A stretch of DNA of 6,075 bases from assembly GCA_021819225.1 (NCBI GenBank), contig JAKARU010000051.1:1-6075 (forward strand). Reading direction: 5' to 3'. The stretch comes from Thermoplasmata archaeon. GTDB lineage: Archaea; Thermoplasmatota; Thermoplasmata; Thermoplasmatales; Thermoplasmataceae. Below, one piece after another: positions 1-6,075 of the stretch (positions are counted from its first letter, which is position 1; the number at the start of each line of letters is the position of its first letter). The notes beneath the pieces are model-generated. The model was given only the letters and a program-made list of their open reading frames with translations. It ran no database searches and was not told where the DNA came from. The position numbers were made by a program, and so were the translations under genes.

Positions 1-1254
1 TGGCCTTCTATTCCGGGATTCAAAGTCAAATTTATATCCACCGTTTCTGGTTTTTATCATGTCATTGAAATGCATGAAATATGTTCTGGCAGCCATCCCT
101 TCTATTCCCAGCAATTCTTTAAAATTCTCTGCGTTGTTTATAGAATTAATCCATTTTTGCAATTCTTTCAGGGCACTTTCAACCGGTATCTTTGAATTTC
201 TTCTCAAGAGAGTTCTCGAGTTTCGTATTTTCCCATTGACTAAGCTCTTTGAAATATCCAGGGAGATAATAGGATCTTTTGAGGCAGAATATTGTTTGTC
301 CCTGAGTTCAACATTTTTATGCCCCATGCCCTGGGTAAAACCATAAAACCAACCTCCATAGCTAAAATAATTGATAGGTATGCCTCTCTTGCATAATTCA
401 TGCACGGATTGTGTAGAAATCTGTACATTCCCAAAGAGCGACACCTGGGATACATTCATAAGTCTGACGCTGTCAACTGGTTTATCTTTAACCTTAATGA
501 TTAGTTCCTCACCTTTCTTGGATATGTAAGCCCCCTGATCCTGTACGTAAACCGGAAGAGCGTCATCCCGTGCAGGGTAAAGTCTTCTAGGTTCATCAAT
601 TGCGCCGTAAATATTTTTGTCCGTAAAAGAATTCGTTTCATCGGGTAAACATATACCCACAAGTGAGCAACCAGGACATTTGGGGCTGTCAACGAGAGGA
701 CTTGGAATTTTTCCCGACCTGGCCAACAGCAGGGCCTTATCTCTGAGTTGAAGTGTTTCTTCAATCAGATCTCGTGTTATGGGAACAATTATTCTCTTCT
801 TTGAAGCAGAATAGTAAACGACTCCTTCTGTACATTTATACCCATTCTCTTCTAAAATTATAGCCTGGGCACAGATTTGAATGCGGTCAGAATTCCAGAC
901 TCCGTCCCCGGAACTGGCTGGTATTCCTTTCTTATATTCAACAGGTGAAACATGCCCATTTGTTACTTCAATCATGTCAAGTCTTGAAATAAGTCGGGAT
1001 TTGTTGCCAGACAGAAGAATTGAGGTAACATGGAAATCATCGTCAGTTCCTATGGAATCGTTTTCAGGCAAATTTCCGGAAATTTTATCAACATTTCTAT
1101 GGGTCATTCTTCCTTCTATTGTATCGGCTGAATCTTCAAAATTACCCTGGACCCATTCTAGGTAAAACAATCTCTCACAAAATGAGAATTCATTCAGCAT
1201 CCTGACAGGAAGCAAATCCGGAATATCATCACTGTGGCCATCATTGTTTGTCAT
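1..1254 (-). CDS. cas4-cas1: Cas4-Cas1 fusion protein, spacer acquisition (partial, C-terminus cut by window edge)
   Basis: The frame is open for 418 codons from ATG at 1254 to position 1 with no stop. Residues about 15-205 are Cas4: Cys26 in SFCERLFYLEW and Cys193, Cys196, Cys202 in CPGCSLVGIC are the four iron-sulphur ligands. His52 (EGRMTHRNVD), Asp93 (SRLDMIE), Glu106 and Lys108 (VEYKKG) and Gln126 fit the RecB-type nuclease core. Cas1 begins near residue 222 (RRLYPARDDALPVYV) and contains VSLFGNVQISTQSVHELCKR (270-289) and LLGIEGMAARTYF (381-393), where Glu385 fits the first metal-binding catalytic residue. The later catalytic His and Asp, and an estimated 140-150 residues, lie beyond the edge. 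Such fusions are typical of I-G; Cas4 trims prespacers and selects the PAM while Cas1 with Cas2 integrates them. The gene starts inside csb2 (14-nt overlap), so translation is probably coupled. Confidence 0.96.
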   Translation of the reverse strand, partial: MTNNDGHSDDIPDLLPVRMLNEFSFCERLFYLEWVQGNFEDSADTIEGRMTHRNVDKISGNLPENDSIGTDDDFHVTSILLSGNKSRLISRLDMIEVTNGHVSPVEYKKGIPASSGDGVWNSDRIQICAQAIILEENGYKCTEGVVYYSASKKRIIVPITRDLIEETLQLRDKALLLARSGKIPSPLVDSPKCPGCSLVGICLPDETNSFTDKNIYGAIDEPRRLYPARDDALPVYVQDQGAYISKKGEELIIKVKDKPVDSVRLMNVSQVSLFGNVQISTQSVHELCKRGIPINYFSYGGWFYGFTQGMGHKNVELRDKQYSASKDPIISLDISKSLVNGKIRNSRTLLRRNSKIPVESALKELQKWINSINNAENFKELLGIEGMAARTYFMHFNDMIKTRNGGYKFDFESRNRRP

Positions 1255-2710
1255 TTGCTGCCCTTTCCGGCATAAACAGTCCAAGTCCATAGTGTGATCC
1301 ATATCCCATGGAAATTGGTCCATTAACTGGTTTTTCGAATTCTAGCCTGAATCCATATCCTAATTGATCAGGATCTCCTTTCCGGCTCCTTCTAAATTCA
1401 ATCCAGTCAAAACTGTGACCCTTTCTATCCAGCCTCTCAATAAATGAAACAGAAACAGGCTGTGGAAGTCCCTGATTAAGAGCTTCATGCTTCAGTTCTT
1501 CTTTTATCCAATTTAGCTTGTCACCTCTCCCTTTTCTGTAATGTCTGGTCAGGATTACCGGAGTTTCACTTAGAAAAACCAAGCCCTCCCGAATAGGGCG
1601 ATGAGGTAAAATTATATCATCACTCATGCCATACTGGACTGGTATAAACCTTATGGTTTCTCCATTTCTCTGCCAAAGATATTTAAGCGTACTTAAGGTT
1701 CTAACTTCATTCTCATCAAATATTTCCTTCGCCTCTATAAGCACATGATCTAGAATTCCGTCCTTATCAAGGTCAAGAGGCATTATAAATATGTGGCGAT
1801 GGCCCTTGAGGGCATTTCCGTTTTGGTCCCTTCCGCTGATAAGAGCGGAAATTTGAGAATTTCCGGTTACTTTTCTGTAACGGGACATCAGGGATTTATG
1901 TATCTGATCCCCTATTACTATTGAATCTGTTATTCTTGGAGGAAGTTTAGATTCAATCTCGTAAAGGATGGCATTGAATTCCGGATGGTCTATTCTGTCG
2001 GACTGGATTGGAGCAGTTTCAAACCTATCACGCCTGACACAGTAGTTTTCAAATTTCATAGCAGGAGAAATTGCAATCTTTTTCTTTAGAAGTTCAGTTG
2101 TGCCCATTGTCAGTCCATCAAACCAGGTAAATTCTTTATTTTTTACTTGAATTTCGTAATCTTCTCTTGAAACAGGAACAGCTACTTTTATCACCTCATT
2201 ATTTTCTGGATCGTGTGACAGTGTTGAAGGAAACGAATTCCATCCGGTATCTGACGGAGGATCAGATAACTCCATTTTTACCCATGATTCGCTTCTTCCA
2301 AGGAAATTTATTTTAGTGAGCAGATCCGCCAGACCTCTCTCTTCATTTTCAGTTAAAGTCGGTGCTTCCCACTTGATATATAAGGCATCATTTGGATTTA
2401 CAACTACAAAAGCATCAAACATTTCTTCCTTCCTTTCAGGCTCTGAAAATTTATTTACATTTTTAAAAATATCCAAATACGAATACGAGGCTTTCGGAAG
2501 ATGAAATAAAGGCAGTGAAGAACTTAGTTTTGCCAGTATATTTTCGAACAATTTATTATCCATTTCGGGAGTCTTTCTGAACTTAGTGTCAATAAGGGCT
2601 CTGATAAGTCTGTAGGGAGATGGTCCCCATTCAACAGCCGCTTCCCTGACATGTCTTCCCCATGGATTTGCATGGTATTTACCTGTCAGGAAATTTATCT
2701 TAATCGCAAT
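1241..2710 (-). CDS. csb2: Csb2 (Cas5-Cas6 fusion, GSU0054 family), pre-crRNA processing subunit; ATT start
   Basis: I annotate 489 residues. The first in-frame ATG (2563) would give only 440 and cut off a conserved N-terminus. The codons before it read INFLTGKYHANPWGRHV, then AAVEWGPSPYRLIRALI, the standard Csb2 opening (Cas5-like first strand and helix). The only upstream in-frame stop is the csb1 TGA at 2725. No ATG, GTG or TTG lies between; ATT at 2710 sits 7 nt after GAGGTGG and gives (M)AIKINFLTG. Further signatures: FLGRSESWV (residues 136-144), GHRH (303-306), DLDKDGILDH (313-322) and the C-terminal glycine-rich loop GPISMGYGSHYGLGLF (464-479), typical of the Cas6-like half. In I-G, Csb2 cuts pre-crRNA and stays on the 3' end of the mature crRNA. 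His473 in the glycine-rich loop may be functional, but this is a guess. The 3' end overlaps cas4-cas1 by 14 nt. Family is certain; the exact start is not. Confidence 0.93.
   Translation of the reverse strand: MAIKINFLTGKYHANPWGRHVREAAVEWGPSPYRLIRALIDTKFRKTPEMDNKLFENILAKLSSSLPLFHLPKASYSYLDIFKNVNKFSEPERKEEMFDAFVVVNPNDALYIKWEAPTLTENEERGLADLLTKINFLGRSESWVKMELSDPPSDTGWNSFPSTLSHDPENNEVIKVAVPVSREDYEIQVKNKEFTWFDGLTMGTTELLKKKIAISPAMKFENYCVRRDRFETAPIQSDRIDHPEFNAILYEIESKLPPRITDSIVIGDQIHKSLMSRYRKVTGNSQISALISGRDQNGNALKGHRHIFIMPLDLDKDGILDHVLIEAKEIFDENEVRTLSTLKYLWQRNGETIRFIPVQYGMSDDIILPHRPIREGLVFLSETPVILTRHYRKGRGDKLNWIKEELKHEALNQGLPQPVSVSFIERLDRKGHSFDWIEFRRSRKGDPDQLGYGFRLEFEKPVNGPISMGYGSHYGLGLFMPERAANDKQ
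1252..1268 (-). promoter_or_regulatory. Ribosome binding site and start of cas4-cas1 inside the end of csb2
   Basis: GGAAAGGG (1268-1261) lies 6 nt before ATG 1254-1252, within the last codons of csb2. This supports ATG 1254 as the start, because a second ATG at 1244 that overlaps the csb2 stop as ATGA is in another frame and closes after 16 codons. Confidence 0.65.
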
Positions 2711-2724
2711 CGTAATACCACCTC
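2708..2724 (-). promoter_or_regulatory. Ribosome binding site and ATT initiation codon of csb2
   Basis: GAGGTGG (2724-2718), a good Shine-Dalgarno match, is followed by a 7-nt spacer and ATT (2710-2708), in frame with the conserved Csb2 N-terminus. The Shine-Dalgarno sequence begins inside the csb1 stop codon, as expected for a coupled gene pair. AUU is a rare but real bacterial start (infC and pcnB of E. coli are known cases). A second ATT at 2716 is too close to the site (1 nt). CTG at 2689 has no site and would remove the first strand. One base change, ATT from ATG, would also explain the layout. Confidence 0.65.
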
Positions 2725-3763
2725 ATTCAGTTTCGCTCTCAGATTCATCATTGGATTTGGCTTTTATCAGAACCTTAGTATTCATGACGGTCACAGGGGG
2801 TTCCGGGAAAAGACCGCGTTTATGGCATTCCACTATGTTCTTCTTTACTTCCTCAAGCAGTTCTTTTTGTGAAGGAAGAACGAATTCTTCTGGATAGGTT
2901 ACTGTTGTTTTCTCAACTATAAGATCGCAGGCGGTTCTTGGTCTGATACCATTCTTCAATAAGGTGACTATCTTGTATAAAGCTAGTGAAATCAGGAGTC
3001 TGGAGGCCGCCTCGTTCATCCCATATCCATAGATCAGGGAAAGATCAACGTTGAAGTAGGCAGAAATGGCTTCTGCTGTGAACTCGGTTCTTGTATAAGG
3101 AACACTTGTGTAGACCTTGTCTTTTTGGTGACCTTCCACTACCACTTCGCCTCTTGGATCATTCAATGACGAGTTCTTAACTCCTCCCGACAAAACACGT
3201 TTCACGTTTTCAGCTTCTATAAAGCCGCTCATTATTCTTGGTACCCGGAATCTACCTCCGTCTTTAAGGTTTGAAAGAAAAGTTCCATGCAGGAGAGAGT
3301 TTATATCAAAATAAAAAAGGGTTTCCCCCATCTTTTTCCAGTTTATCAATGTCCCCTTAGAATATTCGGCACGCTCCACAAGCTTAGATTGGAATTCTGG
3401 GTGATCAAACATTATATAAGGGGAATTTATCCTGTGCGGTTCTATCAAAGAGCTTGTGCGGGTTTTGAGCTGTGACTTGCCATCCTTGTGATTCAGTTCA
3501 AGTTCTGATACTACGTAGGATATCCCTTCCAGCTCCTTCTTCACATTAACTCCATCATCGCTTAAAATGGTAGATTCCAGCATATTTGCTACGGACTGGG
3601 CGGTATCCACCAGAACCATTTCTTTCCCGTCAGGTCTTTCATAAACACTGTTTCCCAGATTGGAAAAACTAGCAGGTTGAAAACGGTCTCCCTGCACGGG
3701 TTTCAGCTTACTCTCTATCAATATTCTCGGGTATTCTTCAAGTTCATAGTACTTCTTACTCAT
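2723..3763 (-). CDS. csb1: Csb1 (Cas7-group RAMP protein, GSU0053 family), effector backbone
   Basis: A 346-residue protein with the hallmarks of Csb1/Cas7 of subtype I-G. These are LIESKLKPVQGDRFQPASF (residues 15-33), VDTAQSVANMLE (52-63), SSLIEPHRINSPYI (104-117), DINSLLHGTFLS (153-164), RVPRIMSGFIEAENV (173-187), YGMNEAASRLLISLALYKI (247-265) and GIRPRTACDL (272-281). Several copies of this protein coat the crRNA spacer and form the filament that pairs with target DNA; this role is from the family, not from the sequence. The last ten residues, SNDESESETE, form an acidic tail after the folded part. The start is ATG at 3763, with AAAGGAG (3779-3773) nine bases upstream, inside the end of csx17. 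The TGA stop (2725-2723) is in the same frame as csb2, which makes this junction unusual. Confidence 0.96.
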   Translation of the reverse strand: MSKKYYELEEYPRILIESKLKPVQGDRFQPASFSNLGNSVYERPDGKEMVLVDTAQSVANMLESTILSDDGVNVKKELEGISYVVSELELNHKDGKSQLKTRTSSLIEPHRINSPYIMFDHPEFQSKLVERAEYSKGTLINWKKMGETLFYFDINSLLHGTFLSNLKDGGRFRVPRIMSGFIEAENVKRVLSGGVKNSSLNDPRGEVVVEGHQKDKVYTSVPYTRTEFTAEAISAYFNVDLSLIYGYGMNEAASRLLISLALYKIVTLLKNGIRPRTACDLIVEKTTVTYPEEFVLPSQKELLEEVKKNIVECHKRGLFPEPPVTVMNTKVLIKAKSNDESESETE

Positions 3764-5948
3764 TTTTTTTGTCTCCTTTGTTTTTTATCAATGCAAGTTC
3801 CTTCACATCTTTCTGTTCAACGGGCAGCAGAAGTGCCGCCGCCAGTTTCATACCATGGTTCTGTCCTAAATTAGGGAAAATTGTATTGATCGGTTTTAGA
3901 TTACTTGTAAGCAATCTATTCCTGGCAATCATGCATGCCTCTGTCACTCTGCCTGCTTTAAGCAGGGAGACTATTGCCGGTTCTGGAGTTACATGGACGT
4001 ATTCATCAAATCCAATTCCTATATCTTCCGGCAAAAATGTTAATTTCAAAAGTGCAAAATCGGAAGGTTTAATCGTGGGTGATTCCTCCTTTCCAATAAT
4101 ATCAAATGCGTAATTATAAAAGTCTTCATTATGGTTGTTTATTAAAAGTAGACCAAAGATGAGATCTTCAGTTAAAAATTCATTAAAATTTCCTCGAATA
4201 AACTCAGAAACTTCGGAAGTGGAAAGTTTTATCTTGCTGTAGAGTGGAAGATCATGCAGGTTGTTTTTCTCTGCACTTAACAGCCTCCTAAACAGTGTAT
4301 TGACCATTTTTTCATAAAGGCTTGCTCCAACCCATGAAAATTCTGGGCTTTCTTTTGACCATTCCAGCCCGGTGCCGGTTTTGACAGATTCTATATTTGT
4401 TCTGATGCTTCCTAATTTTTTTCTAGCTTCAATATCTTTTTCTGAATATGTAATGGATGAAATAGCAAGAGCTATTCTCATTTCAATTGATTTGTCATCC
4501 ATGGCTTTAAGCCATTTCGGGTCAAGTCCTCCCAAAGGAGACAAATTTGTCTTTGAAACAATTGAGAAATGTTTAGAAAGCAGGCGTTCGAACCTACCGA
4601 GAGATATGATAACATTTTTAGCATTATATTTATCACTGTTAACTGTAAAATCGAATACAGATTTTTCAATTTCATTACGAGCTTTCTTAAATGAAGGCGG
4701 TAAATCCCCCCCATTTTTTCTTAAAAAAAGGTCTATGCTTGAAATTAATGGATCAAGACCAAGCAAAAGTTCCGGATATTTGTTCATCTTTACCTTATAC
4801 TGTCCCAATGGTATTAAAAAGGAGGCCTGACCATTTTTTACTGAAAGTGAATACCTAATGAACTCATCAATCCCACGATCAACTCCAAGGGAATTTACAG
4901 ATTCTGCAAATTGAAGCCCGGTAGATGCAGTTTTTCTTCCAATCTCAGACCTTCCTTCTCTAAATACGATTTTTATTTCATCCAAAGTCGCTGGATTCTT
5001 CCACACTGGAAACCACAGCTCAAATGACTTTGCGTCAGAGGGGTCAGCAGATGAATAGGGAGAGCTAAGTTTCACGGTAAATGGGCTTATAGGCACTGAG
5101 TTTGCCTCATTCTTCTTACCAAGCCCACTTGTCCATACGGTGGTGCCTTCCATAAAAAATATAAAATCCCATGGATTTACAGTTGCGCTATCTGTTTCAA
5201 TTCCTTCTCCCTGATTTAAACCCCCAGTTAGACCCGGCATGAATTTTCCAACACTTATATTGGTTCTGAGATTGTCTGTATACGTTCCAAATAATGAGTT
5301 ACTTATGAGACTATACGATATACTATAATTATGTTCATAATCCAGTTTTAAAAGCATATCTGCAACCATATCTGCAAATGTGTGGGTAAACTCCAGCCTT
5401 GCATCATTTCCTCCAGATCCATTTATGGGGGGGTATTTAGGAGTACCTTCCGCATTAATTACGACTGCAGCATCAGACCAGTATACATAGCTGTCCTCAA
5501 GCTGGTTTCTGCACATTGTTACCAACCTTACCTTATTCTTGTTTCTGAATTTTTTTGATATTCCTTCGTCCTGAAGATCAGATTGTGTAATCCCCTGTTC
5601 ATCCGCAATTTGAGCTATTATAAGCCGGATTTTTTCGACATTTTTTCGAAAGGTTTCGAAACGGCTCTCTCCCGATTCCATAATCGATTTTAAAGAGGGA
5701 CTTTCATAAGCAGACCAGAATCCACTCTGGCCAAGCCATGGAGCAAGTATTGGTGTTGGAGAATATTCTCTCATGAAGAAATCTACAATTTCATCTTTCG
5801 TGAGGGCTGTGTTAATAATCAATTCTCCATTTTCCCAATAAGATTCAATATCCGGGTCTTTTTGTTCACCAAGTATTTTAAAAACTCCAAGTGCTTTTAA
5901 GGCAGAGCCAAATGGTTCAGTTTTGCAATTTGACACATAAACTTTCAT
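3756..5948 (-). CDS. csx17: Csx17 / Cas8g, large subunit of the type I-G effector complex
   Basis: A 730-residue protein, close to the usual length of the Csx17 (Cas8u2/Cas8g) family. Recognisable blocks in order: an N-terminal SALKALGVFKILGEQ region with a YWENGE turn (residues 15-42); SPTPILAPWLGQSGFW (63-78), the family signature near the N-terminus; GSGGNDARLEFTHTF (177-191); VNPWDFIFFMEG (258-268); ELWFPVW (310-316); and a conserved stretch around GRKTASTGLQFAESVNSLGVD (337-357). The C-terminal 250 residues look mostly helical. In the family this subunit spans the inside of the curved Cas7 filament, takes part in target recognition and binds Cas3. No nuclease motif is visible. The ATG shares four bases with the cas3 stop, and a G-rich site GGGGG (5959-5955) lies 6 nt upstream. 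The 3' end overlaps csb1 by 8 nt. No frameshift or missing block was seen. Confidence 0.95.
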   Translation of the reverse strand: MKVYVSNCKTEPFGSALKALGVFKILGEQKDPDIESYWENGELIINTALTKDEIVDFFMREYSPTPILAPWLGQSGFWSAYESPSLKSIMESGESRFETFRKNVEKIRLIIAQIADEQGITQSDLQDEGISKKFRNKNKVRLVTMCRNQLEDSYVYWSDAAVVINAEGTPKYPPINGSGGNDARLEFTHTFADMVADMLLKLDYEHNYSISYSLISNSLFGTYTDNLRTNISVGKFMPGLTGGLNQGEGIETDSATVNPWDFIFFMEGTTVWTSGLGKKNEANSVPISPFTVKLSSPYSSADPSDAKSFELWFPVWKNPATLDEIKIVFREGRSEIGRKTASTGLQFAESVNSLGVDRGIDEFIRYSLSVKNGQASFLIPLGQYKVKMNKYPELLLGLDPLISSIDLFLRKNGGDLPPSFKKARNEIEKSVFDFTVNSDKYNAKNVIISLGRFERLLSKHFSIVSKTNLSPLGGLDPKWLKAMDDKSIEMRIALAISSITYSEKDIEARKKLGSIRTNIESVKTGTGLEWSKESPEFSWVGASLYEKMVNTLFRRLLSAEKNNLHDLPLYSKIKLSTSEVSEFIRGNFNEFLTEDLIFGLLLINNHNEDFYNYAFDIIGKEESPTIKPSDFALLKLTFLPEDIGIGFDEYVHVTPEPAIVSLLKAGRVTEACMIARNRLLTSNLKPINTIFPNLGQNHGMKLAAALLLPVEQKDVKELALIKNKGDKKNE
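3761..3779 (-). promoter_or_regulatory. Ribosome binding site and start of csb1 with A8 run inside the end of csx17
   Basis: AAAGGAG (3779-3773) is followed by AC, seven A residues and ATG (3763-3761). The homopolymer of eight A (3770-3763) includes the A of the start codon and lies in the last codons of csx17 (AAA AAA AAT GAG TAA). The spacing of 9 nt is acceptable and supports this csb1 start. An unstructured A-rich spacer usually favours efficient initiation. Confidence 0.7.
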
Positions 5949-6075
5949 GAAAGGCCCCCACTTGCTCTTCTATCTGCAGATCTTATTATCCCTTCAAAGT
6001 ATGAGAGCCTAAAAATTCCAATTTCTGGATCGTTATAAAGTTTTGCAACTCTCGAAATCCAACTCTTTACGGCGT
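5945..6075 (-). CDS. cas3: Cas3 helicase-nuclease, C-terminal end only (partial)
   Basis: Only the last 42 codons are inside the window; the frame is open to the right edge and ends in TGA at 5947-5945. The visible peptide ends with FRLSYFEGIIRSADRRAS. From memory this resembles the end of I-G Cas3 proteins (pattern like LGPFxLAxLEALLRAADxRAS), where the HD nuclease domain follows the helicase instead of preceding it. Cas3 is the effector that is recruited to the crRNA-bound target, unwinds it and degrades it. Its stop overlaps the csx17 start as ATGA, so the two genes are probably translationally coupled. Cas3 first in the operon, directly before csx17, is the usual I-G order. The helicase motifs and HD residues are outside the window, so the call rests on a short tail plus context. 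Confidence 0.8.
   Translation of the reverse strand, partial: AVKSWISRVAKLYNDPEIGIFRLSYFEGIIRSADRRASGGLS

Noticed and set aside
240..764. Minus-strand open frames of 71 and 87 codons and plus-strand frames near 59-346 and 881-1165
   Set aside because: They are out-of-frame or antisense shadows of the cas4-cas1 frame, which encodes conserved Cas4 and Cas1 motifs continuously over this span.
1194..1244. ATG overlapping the csb2 stop as ATGA, a candidate start for the next gene
   Set aside because: It is in the wrong frame for Cas4 and closes after 16 codons; ATG 1254 with GGAAAGGG upstream is in frame with the Cas4 motifs.
3769..4113. 114-codon plus-strand open frame opposite the 3' end of csx17
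   Set aside because: It is antisense to conserved csx17 codons, and its Ser/Phe-rich composition is typical of reading a coding strand backwards.
4513..4533. Possible internal start for a Cas11-like small subunit in the C-terminal third of csx17 (GGGAGGA at 4533-4527 on the minus strand)
   Set aside because: Internal Cas11 starts are known in some type I subtypes, but the ATG that follows at 4515 is out of frame and stops after two codons. The in-frame Met codons nearby (residues 483 and 490) have no suitable site, and the GGGAGGA simply encodes Leu-Gly-Gly.
4372..4830. 152-codon plus-strand open frame opposite csx17
   Set aside because: It lies entirely inside csx17 on the other strand, has no recognisable family features and no convincing ribosome binding site; csx17 is conserved through this region.
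1..6075. CRISPR array, tRNA, insertion sequence, promoter or terminator
   Set aside because: No regularly spaced direct repeats, cloverleaf, terminal inverted repeats or hairpin-plus-T-run were found by eye. The window is filled with coding sequence, so these elements are expected outside it.

Overview
The window is a compact minus-strand cas operon of CRISPR-Cas subtype I-G (older literature calls it I-U, the Csb1/Csb2/Csx17 or GSU0053/GSU0054 module). Transcription runs from high to low coordinates: the end of cas3 (6075-5945), csx17/cas8g (5948-3756), csb1/cas7 (3763-2723), csb2/cas5-cas6 (2710-1241) and a cas4-cas1 fusion (1254-1, cut by the window edge). Neighbouring genes overlap by 4, 8 and 14 nt, with a 12-nt gap at csb1/csb2, so almost every base is coding. 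No promoter, terminator, RNA gene, repeat array or mobile element is visible. The promoter should lie upstream of cas3 (beyond 6075). The rest of cas1, a likely cas2 and the CRISPR array should lie below position 1.

Region by region: 6075-5945 holds the last 42 codons of cas3, with the C-terminal helix seen in I-G Cas3 proteins. Csx17 (730 aa) is the large subunit and Csb1 (346 aa) the Cas7-type backbone. Csb2 (Cas5-Cas6 fusion) has no ATG at its true N-terminus. The first ATG in frame (2563) would remove about 49 conserved residues, and the reading frame is clearly coding up to an ATT at 2710 that has a well-placed Shine-Dalgarno sequence. The frame from 1254 to position 1 stays open and encodes Cas4 with its four iron-sulphur cysteines, followed by Cas1 up to just past its first catalytic glutamate.

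Together, Csb2 is expected to process pre-crRNA. Csb1, Csx17 and Csb2 form the crRNA-guided DNA-binding complex, Cas3 unwinds and degrades the bound target, and Cas4-Cas1 (with Cas2) acquires new spacers with PAM selection. The gene order matches the classical I-G locus of Geobacter-like bacteria.

The host is a bacterium with moderately low GC (roughly 40% by eye) and frequent AGA/AGG arginine codons. I cannot assign a phylum: these loci are often exchanged horizontally. The system type is known. What deserves attention is the csb1/csb2 junction (non-AUG start, in-frame UGA stop, decoy ATGA), an A8 run at the csx17/csb1 junction, and a DxDxDG loop in Csb2.
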